DNA of 64,000 nt from contig NZ_WOTG01000007.1 of NCBI RefSeq assembly GCF_011516925.1, forward strand, positions 62,001-126,000, given 5' to 3'. The position numbers were made by a program, and so were the translations under genes. Below are positions 8,084 through 17,158 of this stretch, piece after piece. Source of the DNA: Acetobacter fabarum. GTDB taxonomy: Bacteria; Pseudomonadota; Alphaproteobacteria; Acetobacterales; Acetobacteraceae. Below the pieces are notes generated by a model. It had not been told where the DNA came from. It did not search any database and saw only the letters and a list, made by a program, of their open reading frames with translations. Position 1 is the stretch's first letter. Every line of letters starts with the position of its first letter.

Positions 8084-9624
8084 TGGATCGAAAGGGCGCT
8101 GTGGGGCTGGTTGTTGGTATAGTCATGTTTGCCATGGTTGCCTCTGTTGCCATGGGTATCGACTTTTCCCGCACCTATCTGACGCGTGTAAGACTGCAAA
8201 CCGCTATTGATGCGGCAGCCCTTACAGCTGGGAGGGAGGTCAAGGCTTCCACCCGTGATGCAGATGCTACACTGGTGTTCTGGCAGAATTTTGCAGTCAA
8301 TCACGTTGCCAATGGGATTGGTCCGCTTGGATCACAAACGCCTGGGCCCAAAATTACGTTTGTGGATGCATCTACGCTGAACATCTCGGCCACAGCATAT
8401 GTGCCGATGGTGTTTGCTAAAATTTTTGGCTGGAATCAGATCCCGGTTGTGGCGCAGGCTCAGGTTGTTGCGGCAGGGGGCGGGCTTGAGGTCGCTCTTG
8501 TGCTGGATAATACGAACTCACTGGGTTCGGACGGTATTTTGGCTCTTAGAACGGGCGCAACCAATCTGGTCGAAACGGTGTATGGGGACAGTACAACAAC
8601 GACAACCACATGGGTTTCTGTTGTGCCGTTTGGTGGCGAGGTAAATATTGGCAACTCGCATACAGACTGGCTGGATAGTTCCTCCAATATTTCCACCCTG
8701 AAATATGGCAAAAATGGCTGGGGTGGATGTGTGTTCGCACGTTATGCGAGTGATGGAACGGCAGATATGAGTGAGAATCCGCCCGTATCCAGTTATCTGT
8801 TCAAGCCGTTTTTCTGGCCCACCACTTACCAGAAAACACCTTATTATTGTTCGTGGTTTGGCGGCTGTAGCTACCTGCAGGGGGATAATGACTGGAGTGT
8901 TTCCGGCCGCCCCGGCATTACGGAAACAGCCCCAATTACATTATCCGCGTCTGCTCCCCCAAGGGTTTCCAGCGGTGAAGTCGGCCCCAATTTGGGCTGT
9001 CCGCCGCTTGCACTGTTGCCCGAGACTGCGGCAAAGGCGACCGTTGAAAAAGAAATCAGCCTTATGCCCATGCTGCAGCGTGGTGGAACCCTGATCCAGA
9101 ATGCGTTGCAGATGGGCTGGTTTACAATTAGCCCCAAGTGGAAAGGTCTGTGGTCCAGTTCATTGCCGGACATGCCCTATGATTACGGGCAATCCAGCAC
9201 AAAGAAGATTCTGGTGCTGATGACCGATGGCACGAACCAGATGTGCCCCTGTTACTATGGCTATCCTGATTATTATGACAATATGGGGGGATGGTGGAAT
9301 AGTGACGAAACAGCATTCGGGCGTTTGCTGGATAATAACCTGGCTACGGTAAACGGGTATTATTATGGGTTTCAGGATACTGTGCGACCCATACTGGATA
9401 ATCTTGTGGTGCAGGTCTGTTCTAACATGAAGGCGATGGGCATAGACCTGTTTGTTATTCTCTATACGCATCAGGGTTCATCGGTGGATACGGCTGCAAT
9501 CAACACCATGAAGGCGTGTGCAACCGATAGTAACCATTACTTCGAATCACCCAATGCTTCGGATATGCAAACGGCCTTTTCCAACATCGCTGGCCAGATT
9601 TCCGCTTTGCGGTTGTCTCAGTAA
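8074..9624 (+). CDS. tadG: TadG-like pilus protein with von Willebrand A domain
   Basis: This 516-residue protein starts with a TadG N-terminal membrane segment (GAVGLVVGIVMFAMVASVAMG, about residues 7-27) and then has a VWA domain. The metal-ion-dependent adhesion site begins with LDNTNS at about 144-149, a DxTxS version of the usual DxSxS, and a later ILVLMTDGT strand supports the fold. Two unusual Cys/Tyr/Trp-rich stretches interrupt the domain, near residues 255-270 and 391-411. TadG proteins are surface or periplasmic partners of the Flp pilus in attachment. It is the last gene of the operon and is followed by a hairpin. Several ATG codons at the start (MHMM) leave the exact start open by a few residues. 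Confidence 0.85.
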   Translation: MHMMDRKGAVGLVVGIVMFAMVASVAMGIDFSRTYLTRVRLQTAIDAAALTAGREVKASTRDADATLVFWQNFAVNHVANGIGPLGSQTPGPKITFVDASTLNISATAYVPMVFAKIFGWNQIPVVAQAQVVAAGGGLEVALVLDNTNSLGSDGILALRTGATNLVETVYGDSTTTTTTWVSVVPFGGEVNIGNSHTDWLDSSSNISTLKYGKNGWGGCVFARYASDGTADMSENPPVSSYLFKPFFWPTTYQKTPYYCSWFGGCSYLQGDNDWSVSGRPGITETAPITLSASAPPRVSSGEVGPNLGCPPLALLPETAAKATVEKEISLMPMLQRGGTLIQNALQMGWFTISPKWKGLWSSSLPDMPYDYGQSSTKKILVLMTDGTNQMCPCYYGYPDYYDNMGGWWNSDETAFGRLLDNNLATVNGYYYGFQDTVRPILDNLVVQVCSNMKAMGIDLFVILYTHQGSSVDTAAINTMKACATDSNHYFESPNASDMQTAFSNIAGQISALRLSQ

Positions 9625-9674
9625 GTGTGTGGGTAAGGTTTTCTGCCGGTAGTTGTTGCAGGGGCAATATTAGG

Positions 9675-9706
9675 GCCGATAAGCGGCGCTTGAACCGCTT
9701 ATCGGC
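9675..9706. terminator. hairpin between convergent tadG and pyrC
   Basis: A perfect 12-base inverted repeat (GCCGATAAGCGG and its complement) surrounds an 8-base loop. It lies between two genes reading toward each other. There is no clean T-run, so it may act as a bidirectional or factor-assisted terminator. Confidence 0.65.
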
Positions 9707-9767
9707 TGTGTTTCCCTGATATAACCGGCGCGGGGCCTGCCGTTTTGGAAGCTGACGACGTTGCGTT

Positions 9768-11117
9768 TTACTTGTCGGTCGCGTCAAAGCGGAAGGGTTG
9801 ACCTGTTGCTTTGTCCGCCAGTGTTCCTTCCCACATCACCTGCTGCCCGCGAATAACGGTGCCCACAGGTTTGCCGGTCAGGGTCTCGCCCGTAAACGGG
9901 GACCAGCCACAGCGGGAGGCCAGCCAGTCCTGCTCTATGGTCCAGCGGGCCTTCAGGTCCACAATGGTAAAGTCCGCATCATACCCCACGGCAATCCGGC
10001 CTTTGCGAACCAGACCAAACAGGCGCTGGGGGCCGGCGGATGTCAGGTCCACCAGCCGGCGCAAGGTCAGGCGGTGGTGGGCCACATGGTTGAGCATAAG
10101 GGGGAGCAGTGTTTGCACACCCGGCATGCCGGAAGGGGAGGCCGGGTAGGGCTTGCTCTTGTTGGCCAGACTATGGGGCGCATGGTCGGAGCCAATTACA
10201 TCGGGCATACCCTGCGTGACCCAGTGCCACAGTCCGTCGCGGTGTGCAGCGGAGCGGATGGGGGGGTTCATCTGGGCAAACGTGCCCAGACGCGGGTAAG
10301 CATCCTCGGCTGCCAGTGTCAGGTGCTGGGGCGTTAGCTCACAGGTGGCGATGTCGCGGTGCTGGGCAATCAGTTCCAGTTCCGCAGGGGTGGTAATGTG
10401 CAGGATATGCACGCGCCGCCCGGTTTTGCGGGCCAGATGCAGCACACGGGCAGTTGCGCGTAATGCCGTTTCATCATCCCGCCAGACGGGGTGGGAGGAG
10501 GGGTCCCCTTCCACACGTTCTCCCATGCGTTCGATCAGCCGGGCTTCATCTTCGGCATGAATGGCCACCCGGCGCTGGCCGGAGCGCAGGACGCGCTCAA
10601 GCATGGCATCATCAGAGACCAGCAGGTTGCCTGTGGAAGACCCCATGAACACCTTGATCCCCGCAGTGCCGGGCAGTTTTTCCAGCTCCCCGCACTGGTC
10701 GGCATTGTCGGATGTTGCACCAACATAAAATGCGTGTTCGCACCACATCCGGTCTTTGGCGCGGGCCAGCTTGTCGGCCACGGCTTCGGGCGTGGAGGTG
10801 GTGGGTTTGGTGTTCGGCATTTCAAAAACGCCAGTGACCCCGCCAAGCACGGCGGACCGGCTGCCGGTTTCAAGGTCTTCGTTTTCCACCGCCCCGGGTT
10901 CACGGAAATGAACCTGAGTGTCGATCACGCCGGGGAGAATGGTCAGGCCGCTACAATCAATAACCCGCGCTGCATCTGCCGTGCCGCCAATGGCGCTAAT
11001 CTGGCCATTACGCACATATACCGTTGTTTCCACCGTGCCATCAGGCAGGACAACGGAACCGTTTTTGAGCGCCAGATCATGCGCCTTGTGCGGAGTGTTC
11101 TGTGCGGATGCGGCCAT
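9768..11117 (-). CDS. pyrC: dihydroorotase (PyrC, class I type)
   Basis: This 449-residue amidohydrolase most likely closes carbamoyl-aspartate to dihydroorotate in pyrimidine synthesis. Seen are the entry motif GVIDTQVHFREPG (about 63-75), the lysine of GIKVFMGSSTG that becomes carbamylated in the family, AIHAEDE, VHILHITTP and the metal-site GSDHAPHS. The first histidine of the family HxH metal motif is Gln68 here (DTQVH). As I recall, this occurs in a subfamily annotated as dihydroorotase, but allantoinase-like or other cyclic-amidase activity cannot be ruled out. It is the last gene of a minus-strand cluster, 11 bases after gor, an unusual partner for a pyrimidine gene. Confidence 0.82.
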   Translation of the reverse strand: MAASAQNTPHKAHDLALKNGSVVLPDGTVETTVYVRNGQISAIGGTADAARVIDCSGLTILPGVIDTQVHFREPGAVENEDLETGSRSAVLGGVTGVFEMPNTKPTTSTPEAVADKLARAKDRMWCEHAFYVGATSDNADQCGELEKLPGTAGIKVFMGSSTGNLLVSDDAMLERVLRSGQRRVAIHAEDEARLIERMGERVEGDPSSHPVWRDDETALRATARVLHLARKTGRRVHILHITTPAELELIAQHRDIATCELTPQHLTLAAEDAYPRLGTFAQMNPPIRSAAHRDGLWHWVTQGMPDVIGSDHAPHSLANKSKPYPASPSGMPGVQTLLPLMLNHVAHHRLTLRRLVDLTSAGPQRLFGLVRKGRIAVGYDADFTIVDLKARWTIEQDWLASRCGWSPFTGETLTGKPVGTVIRGQQVMWEGTLADKATGQPFRFDATDK

Positions 11118-11128
11118 GGGGGTTGTCC

Positions 11129-12526
11129 TTACTTGTCAGCTTTGGGGGTGGTGCGTGTGCGGGTGCGCATGGTCACCAGTTCCTCGGCTGAGGTGGGGTG
11201 AATACCAATGGTGCGGTCAAAGTCGGCTTTGGTCAGTCCGGCTGTTACGGCAATGGCTACGGCCTGTAGCATTTCCGGTGCTTCGTCGCCCAGAATATGC
11301 ACACCAACCACCTTCTGGCTCTGCTGGTCCACAACCAGTTTCATGACCGTTCTGCGCACGCGGCCTGCCAGCGTGTAGCGCATGGGGTTAAAGCGGGTGA
11401 GGTAAATATCCACAGCCCCGTTTTGTGTGGCTTCCTCCTCCGTCAGACCAACCGTGGCGAGAGGGGGGGAGAAAAAGACTGCCTTGGGAGTGGTCGCGTA
11501 GCACCACTGGCGCGGGGGGGCCTGCCCAAACAGGCGATCGGCCAGATTATGCCCTTCCGCAATGGCAACGGGGGTGAGGTTGATACGGTCGGTCACGTCC
11601 CCAATGGCGTAAATGCCGGGATGTGCCGTCTCGCTATTGCCATCAACCTGAATGCGGCCGTTATCGGCGGTGGTGATGGATGTCTTGCCCAGTCCCAGCG
11701 CATCAATTTTGGGGCGGCGGCCTGTGGCCATGAAGATGCAGTCTGCGCGCAGGGTCTGCCCGTTATCCAGTGTCAGGACCAGCTCGGCGCCGTTCCGGGT
11801 TATGCTGGTGGGGTTGGCATGGCGGTGCTGGGTAATGCCACGGGCATCTATGGCGTCTGCCAGTGCGGTGCGCATGTCTTCATCAAAGCCACGCAGGGGC
11901 AGGTCGCGGCGGTAAACAAGGTCTACCTGCGAGCCAAGTCCTGCAAAGATACCGGCAAATTCAATGCCGATATACCCGCTCCCAATCATGACCACCCGTT
12001 CGGGGCGCTGCGGCAGGGCAAAGGCCTCGTCCGAGGTAATGGCCAGTTCTGCTCCGGGAATATCCAGCTTGGTGGGGGTGGAGCCGGTGGCAATCACAAT
12101 CCGCTCGGCGGTAATGGTCCGGGGCTGTTCCGTGGGGGCCAGAGGGGAGGGGGTAATACGCAGGGTATGCCCATCCACAAATTCGGCATGGCCGGTAAAA
12201 AGGGTAATGCCCGCTTTTTCCAGCATGGAGACGTAAATACCGTTCAGGCGCGTAATTTCGCGGTCCTTGGCGGCAATCAGGGTGGGCCAGCTATGGGTGC
12301 CCGGTGCGGTGGACCAGCCAAAGCCGTGGCTGTCTTCCACCATGTCGGCATAATCGCTGGCCATGACCATCAGCTTTTTGGGCACACAGCCAAGATTGAC
12401 GCATGTGCCCCCCCAGTGGCGGCTTTCCACCACACCAACACGCGCACCGTGGCCGGCGGCAATGCGGGCGCACCGAACACCGCCGGAGCCTGCTCCTATG
12501 ACCAGAAGATCAAAGTCATACGTCAT
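11129..12526 (-). CDS. gor: glutathione-disulfide reductase
   Basis: This NADPH-dependent flavoenzyme reduces oxidised glutathione in the cytoplasm. The 465-residue protein shows an FAD-binding GAGSGGVRCA at the N-terminus, the redox-active disulfide in GGTCVNLGCVPKK (Cys42 and Cys47), an NADPH-binding IGSGYIGIEFAGI segment in the middle, a second FAD contact YAIGDVT, and the C-terminal HPTSAEE motif with the catalytic His-Glu pair. The CVNLGC spacing is typical of glutathione reductase. It lies 58 bases downstream of fpr and 11 bases upstream of pyrC. Confidence 0.93.
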   Translation of the reverse strand: MTYDFDLLVIGAGSGGVRCARIAAGHGARVGVVESRHWGGTCVNLGCVPKKLMVMASDYADMVEDSHGFGWSTAPGTHSWPTLIAAKDREITRLNGIYVSMLEKAGITLFTGHAEFVDGHTLRITPSPLAPTEQPRTITAERIVIATGSTPTKLDIPGAELAITSDEAFALPQRPERVVMIGSGYIGIEFAGIFAGLGSQVDLVYRRDLPLRGFDEDMRTALADAIDARGITQHRHANPTSITRNGAELVLTLDNGQTLRADCIFMATGRRPKIDALGLGKTSITTADNGRIQVDGNSETAHPGIYAIGDVTDRINLTPVAIAEGHNLADRLFGQAPPRQWCYATTPKAVFFSPPLATVGLTEEEATQNGAVDIYLTRFNPMRYTLAGRVRRTVMKLVVDQQSQKVVGVHILGDEAPEMLQAVAIAVTAGLTKADFDRTIGIHPTSAEELVTMRTRTRTTPKADK

Positions 12527-12584
12527 GGGGCAGGGCTCCTTTGGTGCTGGGCTGAGGGTCTTTTACAGTAAGGTGGGACTACCT

Positions 12585-13481
12585 TTACCGTTCGGCAAAC
12601 GCTTTTTCCACCACGTAAGCACCGGGGGTGGACATGTTGCCTTCATCAAACCCGCGGGCCTGAAGCAGGGCTTCCGTATCGGCCAGCATTTCGGGCGAAC
12701 CGCAGATCATCACGCGGTCATGCTCGGGGTCCAGAGCGGGGATATTCAGATCCGTAAAGATCTTGCCGGTTTCGATCAGCTTGGTAATGCGGTCGGTTAC
12801 GGCAAAGTCCTCACGCGTGACGGCGGGGTAGTAAAGCAGTTTGCCGCTAATGTCCTCGCCAAGGAACTCGTGCTGGGGCAGTTCGTGGCGGATATGGTTG
12901 GCATAGGCCAGCTCGCCAGAAATACGGACCGTATGGCTGAGGATCACGTGGTCGTAACGCTCATAGCATTCCGGGTCCTTGATCAGGCTCATGAAGGGAG
13001 CCAGACCCGTGCCGGTGGACAGGAAGTACAGGTTCCGCCCGGGGCGCAGGTTGTCCAGCAGCAGGGTGCCGGTGGGCTTGCGCCCGATCAGAACCGTGTC
13101 GCCTACCTTGACGTGGCGCAGGCGCGAGGTCAGCGGGCCATCAGGCACGGCAATGGAGAGGAACTCCATTTCGTCCGCATAATTGGGGGAGGCAATGGAG
13201 TAGGCGCGCAGCAGGGGCTTACCGTCCACTTCAATCCCGATCATGGCGAACTGGCCGTTCTCAAACCGCAGGCCGGGGTCACGCGTGGTGGTGAAGGTGA
13301 ACAGGCGGTCGGTCCAGTGGTGCACGGTCAGCACCTTGGCCGGGTAAAGGTGGCCGTACTCCTTGGTAGGGGGAGCAAGGTGCCACACACCGTCCTGCCC
13401 TTCTACCGGCAGCAGGCTGCTCGGCACTTCAGAGGCAGACATCCGGGGGAGAACGTCGTTATCAAGAATGGTTTCAGACAT
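12585..13481 (-). CDS. fpr: ferredoxin/flavodoxin-NADP+ reductase
   Basis: This 298-residue FAD enzyme exchanges electrons between NADPH and ferredoxin or flavodoxin. Visible are the flavin-binding LLRAYSIASPNY (a RxYS motif), GPLTSRLRHVKVGD, the nucleotide-binding STGTGLAPFMSLI, MICGSPEMLAD and the C-terminal YVVEKAFAER, which is the ending expected of bacterial Fpr proteins. An N-terminal extension of about 35 residues precedes the FAD domain. It is the first gene of the fpr-gor-pyrC cluster, which suggests joint expression of NADPH-linked redox functions. Confidence 0.92.
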   Translation of the reverse strand: MSETILDNDVLPRMSASEVPSSLLPVEGQDGVWHLAPPTKEYGHLYPAKVLTVHHWTDRLFTFTTTRDPGLRFENGQFAMIGIEVDGKPLLRAYSIASPNYADEMEFLSIAVPDGPLTSRLRHVKVGDTVLIGRKPTGTLLLDNLRPGRNLYFLSTGTGLAPFMSLIKDPECYERYDHVILSHTVRISGELAYANHIRHELPQHEFLGEDISGKLLYYPAVTREDFAVTDRITKLIETGKIFTDLNIPALDPEHDRVMICGSPEMLADTEALLQARGFDEGNMSTPGAYVVEKAFAER

Positions 13482-13843
13482 GGACCGCTTTGTACTCCGC
13501 TTATAGCAGATCAGATAGATGGCGCGCTTTTGCCCAAAGGGGGCAGTGCTTCAACAGGCAAAAGGCAACCCTGGTGCTTTGGCGGCGTTTTTAAGGGGCA
13601 GGCGCGTGGGACGCCAGTGCAAATTCGTCACAAGACGTGTTCCTGCTTCACACAGCAGGGCAGGAACAGCCTCGCTTGGAAGCCACAAACCGCCAGTGGC
13701 GGGCACAATGGGCACAAGGCGGCTGCCATATCAAGCGTATATTGCGCCGTTCCCCCCATTGCCGGGGCGCAATGTTTGATTTTTCCATGAAGTATTGGGC
13801 AAGGCCCATTGTTCCGCCGCCCGGGATGACGCAAGAGTAGGGC
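13482..13843. other. 362-base gap with divergent starts
   Basis: This gap separates fpr (minus) and the Suv3-like helicase (plus), so it must hold both promoters. I see no RNA gene, no convincing small gene and no long inverted repeat. A GAGTAGGG ribosome-binding site ends it just before the helicase ATG. Confidence 0.6.
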
Positions 13844-16195
13844 ATGACGTCAGATAGCCCCGCCTCCCCCGCGCGTGAAGCGCTTGCCCGTGCCGTGGCC
13901 CATACGGGCCTCCAGCCCGAACCCAAGGAAGAAACAGAGGTTCTGCGCCGCATTGCCCGGGCACTTGAACCCGGAGCGCGCGAAGTTCCGGTTGAGGTCT
14001 ATCGGGCTGCGCTGTGCCAGGTGCGGCGCAAAAAATGGATTTCCCGCCTGCTGGACCGTACGCGCCGCAGTGGCCGAATCTGGATTACGCGGGAGGAAAT
14101 AGAAGAGGCCGTCGGCGGGATTACCGACCCGGCGGCGGATGATCAGGCGCTTGAGCACGCTCTGGCTCCGGTCAGTCTGGCACGCCTGCGTGGGTATGGA
14201 GCATCGCCCCATGCGGCGTTTGCCGCCATTCAGGCGGATCTGGTGGATATCGGGCGCGTGCCATCCCCTGCCCAGACCGACCTTTTGCTTATGGCCGTGG
14301 CCATTGCCTTTGACCTGCCCGAAGGCGACCCCTTTCTGGAGACCGCCCGCAAGGAAGAGGCTCAGCGCCAGCGGGCCGCCAGCCGGATAGAACAGACCGC
14401 CCAGAACAAACGCGCACAGGAGGAAGAGCACCTTAAGGCATGGGAAAGCAGCCTTGTGCCGTTCAATGAGGTGCCGCGACTCCTCCATTGCTCCCACCGT
14501 GAGGCCCTGCGCTGGATTGCCGAGAATCGGCTACCCGTTGCGCGTAAGGTGCAGGAACCCGGTGGGCGGGAGCGGTGGGAGTTTGACCCCGCAGCACTTG
14601 TGGCCCTGCGGGGCAACCTGTCCGAGTGGCGCAAGGAGGAACGTGGCCCCGCAACAGGTCCGGGCAAGGGCAAACATGCGCCGGATATGGGGCGCAAGGT
14701 CGCCAATGCCGTGATCGCCCGTGTGGCGGCGCTGGACAAATACGCGGCCCATTTCCGCACCGCGCGTGCCCTCAACCGCCAGATTACGCTGGTCACGGGG
14801 CCAACCAACAGCGGCAAGTCCTACACAGCCCTTAATGCGCTGGCACAGGCGGAGAGCGGGCTGGCTCTGGCCCCCCTGCGTCTGCTGGCGCATGAGTTCC
14901 GTGAAGCGCTGGCCGCACGTGGGGTTGAGGCTTCCCTGTCCACCGGGGAGGAGCGGATTGAAGTCCCCGGAAGCCGGCATCTGGCTGCAACGGTGGAGAT
15001 GTGCCCCTTTTACAGCCCGGTTGATGTGGCCGTCATTGATGAAGCCCAGATGCTGTTTGATACGGACCGTGGTGCCGCATGGACAGCCGCCATTATGGGG
15101 GCACCAGCGCGGCACCTGTATGTGCTGGGTGCGCCGGACTGTATTCCCATGGTCCGCCGGATTGCCGAACTATGTGGTGACCCGCTGGATGAAATCTCGC
15201 TCGAGCGTAAAAGTCCGCTCAAGGCCGCCAGCCAGCCTGTGCGTCTGGCCGACCTTGGGGCGGGGGATGCGCTGATTGCGTTTTCCCGCAGGGAGGTGCT
15301 GGACCTGCGTGCAGCCCTTATGCAGCACGGCAAGCGTGTGGCTGTGGTGTATGGCGCACTCAGCCCGGAAGTACGCCGGGCGGAGGCGCAGCGCTTTAAC
15401 AACGGTCAGGCTGATATTCTGGTGGCAACAGATGCCATTGGCATGGGGCTTAACCTGTCCATCAAACGGGTGGTGTTTGCCGCGCTCAAAAAATACGATG
15501 GCCGGCAGACACGCGACCTGACCGTACAGGAAGTCAAGCAGATTGGCGGGCGTGCGGGCCGTTTTGGCAAGCACGAGACAGGCGTTGTGGCCGTTCTGGC
15601 CGGTGCAGGCAGCCCGAGCTTTGTGCGTCGCCAGCTGGATGCCGATGCCGAATTGCCCGATGACCTGCGCCCCTACGTGCAGCCCGATGCGGACATTGTA
15701 AAAGCTGTTGCGTCCGAAATAGGCTCGCAAAGTCTGTATGGCGTGCTCTCACGCATTCACAGGGCGGTTCTGCGCAAGGATGATCCCAATTACCGCCTGT
15801 CGGATATGGAGCAGGCCTTTGCCATTGCCTCCGCGCTGGAAGGGGTGGAAGGGCTGGACCTGACCACCCGCTGGTCCTACGCCATGTGCCCGGTGGATGA
15901 CCGCGATAACGGGATCAGGCGTCTGGTTGGCTGGGCGGCGGACCACGCTGCTGGCCGCCGTGTGCTGCCACCGGGCACAGGCCCGCTGCCTGCTGCCGAA
16001 CGCGCCGGGCGTGAGGAACTGGAGCGGGCCGAAAAACGGCATAAGCGGCTGGTGGCATGGCGCTGGCTGGCGCTGCGTTTCCCCACCATCTACCCGGACC
16101 GGGAAGAGGCGGAGGATACCACCCGTAAGCTGAATGACTGGATCGAGCGCGTTCTGCGCCAGCAGAGCCGTGCGCGCCGTTCCACGCACGGGTAA
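13844..16195 (+). CDS. Suv3-like superfamily 2 RNA helicase
   Basis: This 783-residue protein has a helicase core like the mitochondrial degradosome helicase Suv3, found widely in Alphaproteobacteria. Motif I is GPTNSGKSYTAL at about 319-330, motif II is DEAQ near 399, and motif VI is QIGGRAGRFG near 565. The order and spacing, and the Gly-rich IGGRAGRFG followed by a long C-terminal part, match Suv3 rather than DEAD-box helicases. The first 300 residues hold a charged, alanine-rich region with a predicted coiled coil around 165-195 (KEEAQRQRAAS stretch). Its likely role is ATP-driven unwinding in RNA decay. It is a single-gene unit by layout. Confidence 0.85.
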   Translation: MTSDSPASPAREALARAVAHTGLQPEPKEETEVLRRIARALEPGAREVPVEVYRAALCQVRRKKWISRLLDRTRRSGRIWITREEIEEAVGGITDPAADDQALEHALAPVSLARLRGYGASPHAAFAAIQADLVDIGRVPSPAQTDLLLMAVAIAFDLPEGDPFLETARKEEAQRQRAASRIEQTAQNKRAQEEEHLKAWESSLVPFNEVPRLLHCSHREALRWIAENRLPVARKVQEPGGRERWEFDPAALVALRGNLSEWRKEERGPATGPGKGKHAPDMGRKVANAVIARVAALDKYAAHFRTARALNRQITLVTGPTNSGKSYTALNALAQAESGLALAPLRLLAHEFREALAARGVEASLSTGEERIEVPGSRHLAATVEMCPFYSPVDVAVIDEAQMLFDTDRGAAWTAAIMGAPARHLYVLGAPDCIPMVRRIAELCGDPLDEISLERKSPLKAASQPVRLADLGAGDALIAFSRREVLDLRAALMQHGKRVAVVYGALSPEVRRAEAQRFNNGQADILVATDAIGMGLNLSIKRVVFAALKKYDGRQTRDLTVQEVKQIGGRAGRFGKHETGVVAVLAGAGSPSFVRRQLDADAELPDDLRPYVQPDADIVKAVASEIGSQSLYGVLSRIHRAVLRKDDPNYRLSDMEQAFAIASALEGVEGLDLTTRWSYAMCPVDDRDNGIRRLVGWAADHAAGRRVLPPGTGPLPAAERAGREELERAEKRHKRLVAWRWLALRFPTIYPDREEAEDTTRKLNDWIERVLRQQSRARRSTHG

Positions 16196-16207
16196 GCGGC
16201 CTGGTTT

Positions 16208-17158
16208 TTACCAGGCCGTGTTGGTCAGCCGTTCCGAAACGTCCCACAGGCGGGCGGCCAGACTGGCCTTGCGGGCTGTGGGGGGCACAATGGCCGGGCC
16301 GGGTGGGCCACGGCGTTCGCCCGTTCCCTGCGGGCCATAGTAATCTCCATCCCGCGCCTGGGGGGCAAGGGCTGCATAAAGCAGGGGTTCGGCCCCTTTG
16401 GCGGCGGACTGGCCCATAACGCGCAGGATAGCCGTGCCAAGGGTCTGTTCGATCAGCCCCAGCGGCTTGGGTAGGGTGGATGCCTGCCCGTTAGCCACAA
16501 TGGAGGTAGCCGCCCATCCCGGATGTGCTGCGCGGGAGTGGATGTTCCAGCCCCGTTCCCCCGCTTTGCGGGCCAGTTCCTGCGCAAAAAGCAGGTTGGC
16601 CAGCTTGCTCTGCTGGTACGCTCCGAACGGGCTATACCTGTGGCGGAATTGCAGGTCGTTGAAGTGGATGGTGTTTTTACCCGCCGCAAGGCTGGCTACG
16701 GTTACAAGCACACCGCCTCCTTCTGCCGCTTCCAGCAGGGGGCGCAGATGCGCGCTCAGAGCAAAATGGCCCAGATGGTTCACACCGAGCTGGAGTTCGA
16801 ATCCATCTTCGGTTTCCATGCGCCGCGTCGGGGCCATGACCCCGGCATTATTGATCTGAAGATCAATCCGGTCTGTCAGCGCGCCAACAGCCCGCGCACA
16901 TTCCGCCACGGAGCGGAGGGAGGCCAGATTAAGCGGGAGCAGGGTCACATCCGCCTGGGGGCAGTCCGCGCGCAGGCGGTCCAGGGCATTCTGCCCTTTT
17001 TCGGGGTTGCGGACTGGTAGAATAAGTTTTGCGCCACGGTGGGCAAGGCCGAGTGCGGCCTCAAATCCCAGACCGCTGTTTGCGCCGGTTACAAGGGCTA
17101 CGCGCCCATGGAGCTCCGGTTGTGTGCTGTTAACCCGCCAGGGACTGCGGCCCATCAT
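16208..17158 (-). CDS. short-chain dehydrogenase/reductase
   Basis: This 316-residue Rossmann-fold oxidoreductase shows the cofactor motif TGANSGLG (from about residue 24), NNAGV near 107, a serine in VTVASLAAG and the catalytic Tyr181 and Lys185 in YQQSK. The order resembles retinol-dehydrogenase-like or light-dependent-protochlorophyllide-like classical SDRs, which accept varied alcohols and ketones, so the substrate cannot be named. The start overlaps the end of the upstream dedA gene by four bases, which argues for a two-gene transcript. Confidence 0.85.
   Translation of the reverse strand: MMGRSPWRVNSTQPELHGRVALVTGANSGLGFEAALGLAHRGAKLILPVRNPEKGQNALDRLRADCPQADVTLLPLNLASLRSVAECARAVGALTDRIDLQINNAGVMAPTRRMETEDGFELQLGVNHLGHFALSAHLRPLLEAAEGGGVLVTVASLAAGKNTIHFNDLQFRHRYSPFGAYQQSKLANLLFAQELARKAGERGWNIHSRAAHPGWAATSIVANGQASTLPKPLGLIEQTLGTAILRVMGQSAAKGAEPLLYAALAPQARDGDYYGPQGTGERRGPPGPAIVPPTARKASLAARLWDVSERLTNTAW

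Noticed and set aside
12363..13790. A 475-codon plus-strand frame opposite gor and fpr
   Set aside because: It covers two well-supported minus-strand genes and runs across their junction, with no motif of its own.
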